Positions 4,968-5,288 of a DNA stretch of 5,288 nucleotides are shown piece after piece. The stretch spans positions 1 to 5,288 of the forward strand of contig JAGVWL010000018.1 of NCBI GenBank assembly GCA_018304285.1, read 5' to 3'. Below the pieces are notes generated by a model, which saw only the letters and a program-made list of their open reading frames with translations, was not told the origin of the DNA and did no database searches. A program made the translations under genes and the position numbers. The DNA is from Microcaldota archaeon (GTDB taxonomy: Archaea > Micrarchaeota > Micrarchaeia > Norongarragalinales > Norongarragalinaceae). Position 1 is the first letter of the stretch, and each line of letters begins with the position of its first letter.

Positions 4968-4988
4968 GCATTTAAATGCAGCTTTTTT
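4968..4988 (+). terminator. Palindrome plus T6 tract downstream of tRNA-Leu
   Basis: The perfect 12-base palindrome GCATTTAAATGC (4968-4979) is followed after three bases by six T residues (4983-4988). This is the first clear T tract after the tRNA, about 77 bases past its 3' end, so it is the likeliest terminator for the tRNA transcript. The palindrome also contains an archaeal TATA-like core (TTTAAA) and might instead, or also, act as a promoter element. The bases between the tRNA and this site (4907-4967) hold no gene I can support. Confidence 0.4.
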
Positions 4989-5021
4989 AGGCAATCAACG
5001 AACGCGGTTTAGGCTAATGAA

Positions 5022-5029
5022 TTTTAATG
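5022..5029 (+). promoter_or_regulatory. TATA-like box for a leaderless start at 5050
   Basis: TTTTAATG begins 28 bases before the ATG at 5050, nearly the same octamer-to-start distance as at 1210/1239. A start of transcription at or next to the ATG would make the message leaderless. A GGAG lies 13 bases before the ATG, too far for a typical ribosome binding site, which favours the leaderless reading. Confidence 0.5.
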
Positions 5030-5049
5030 TCGGAGAGAAATAAAAGTAC

Positions 5050-5288
5050 ATGGAAAATCTTGCGCCGGAAATCGTTAGGCAACGACTTCTGATTGAGGGG
5101 CTTTATCGGATCGATGTGGACGAGGCGACAATTAGAGATTTCTTCAAAAAACTCGTAGAAGAACTCGGTCTTCGAACATACGCGGAACCGACGATATTCG
5201 TTCCAAATAACCTTGGCAGGAAAGAGAACTCAGGTTTTGATGCGTTCGTCCCCCTAATTGACTCCGGAATATCGCTTTACGTGTGGAC
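5050..5288 (+). CDS. S-adenosylmethionine-decarboxylase-like protein, first 79 residues (runs off right edge)
   Basis: The frame is open from ATG 5050 to the window end, with a stop three codons upstream of the ATG, so this is the only ATG start. The visible 79 residues follow the N-terminal layout of prokaryotic AdoMet decarboxylase: a first strand (Arg-Leu-Leu-Ile-Glu-Gly-Leu-Tyr), a helix with Phe-Phe-Lys-Lys-Leu-Val-Glu-Glu, a strand with Pro-Thr-Ile-Phe-Val-Pro, and Asp71-Ser72-Gly-Ile-Ser-Leu-Tyr-Val-Trp, which lines up with the Glu-Ser-His-Leu-Ser-Ile-His-Thr-Trp processing site. Ser72 would be the pyruvoyl-forming serine, while both histidines of that motif are replaced (Gly73, Tyr77). 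Family members make decarboxylated AdoMet for polyamines; this one may be a divergent paralogue with another role. Family assignment is from memory of motifs and only moderately sure. Confidence 0.6.
   Translation, partial: MENLAPEIVRQRLLIEGLYRIDVDEATIRDFFKKLVEELGLRTYAEPTIFVPNNLGRKENSGFDAFVPLIDSGISLYVW

Noticed and set aside
4670..4975. 101-codon plus-strand frame across the tRNA gene
   Set aside because: It spans the hairpin and the whole tRNA-Leu gene; RNA structure explains the sequence and the peptide looks random.
1..5288. CRISPR array, insertion sequence or prophage genes
   Set aside because: No regularly spaced repeats, transposase-like frames, terminal inverted repeats or phage genes were seen.

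Overview
The window looks like a piece of an archaeal chromosome. The evidence is a CDP-archaeol synthase (ether-lipid synthesis), an archaeosortase-type membrane transpeptidase, archaeal-style SecF and SecD in the order secF-secD, a tRNA-Leu carrying an intron bounded by a bulge-helix-bulge fold, TATA-like boxes about 28 bases upstream of apparently leaderless starts, and GGTGA-type ribosome binding sites. The lineage cannot be fixed from this sequence. A DPANN-type or other small-genome archaeon is a guess, based on compact packing and an unfamiliar small-protein pair.

Layout. Bases 1-1141 (minus strand) hold a cell-surface module: carS, then an archaeosortase-like gene whose ribosome binding site overlaps the carS stop, then the first 27 codons of a secreted protein with a signal peptide and a very strong ribosome binding site. 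Bases 1142-1238 are a divergent promoter region. Bases 1239-1954 (plus strand) hold a 52-residue two-CxxC zinc-ribbon protein and a 178-residue protein of unknown function, probably one operon. Converging on this from the right, with only 15 bases between the stop codons, is secF-secD (4652 down to 1970, minus strand). Bases 4653-4772 are a divergent region with a perfect 11-bp inverted repeat. A tRNA-Leu(CAG) gene with a 49-base intron in its D arm follows at 4773-4906. After 143 non-coding bases, the start of an S-adenosylmethionine-decarboxylase-like gene runs off the right edge.

How the genes may work together. SecD/SecF assist export through the Sec translocon. The partial secreted protein is a Sec-type cargo. 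The archaeosortase would cut a C-terminal sorting signal from such cargo and join the new end to a lipid. CarS makes CDP-archaeol, the activated precursor of polar archaeal lipids. The most interesting hypothesis is that carS, archaeosortase and secreted cargo form a compact make-lipid / attach-lipid / cargo cassette. The cargo's C-terminus lies outside the window, so this is inference.

The second notable object is the tRNA-Leu intron at a non-anticodon position. It can be folded by hand into a 3-4-3 bulge-helix-bulge, and removing it restores a fully canonical class II tRNA.
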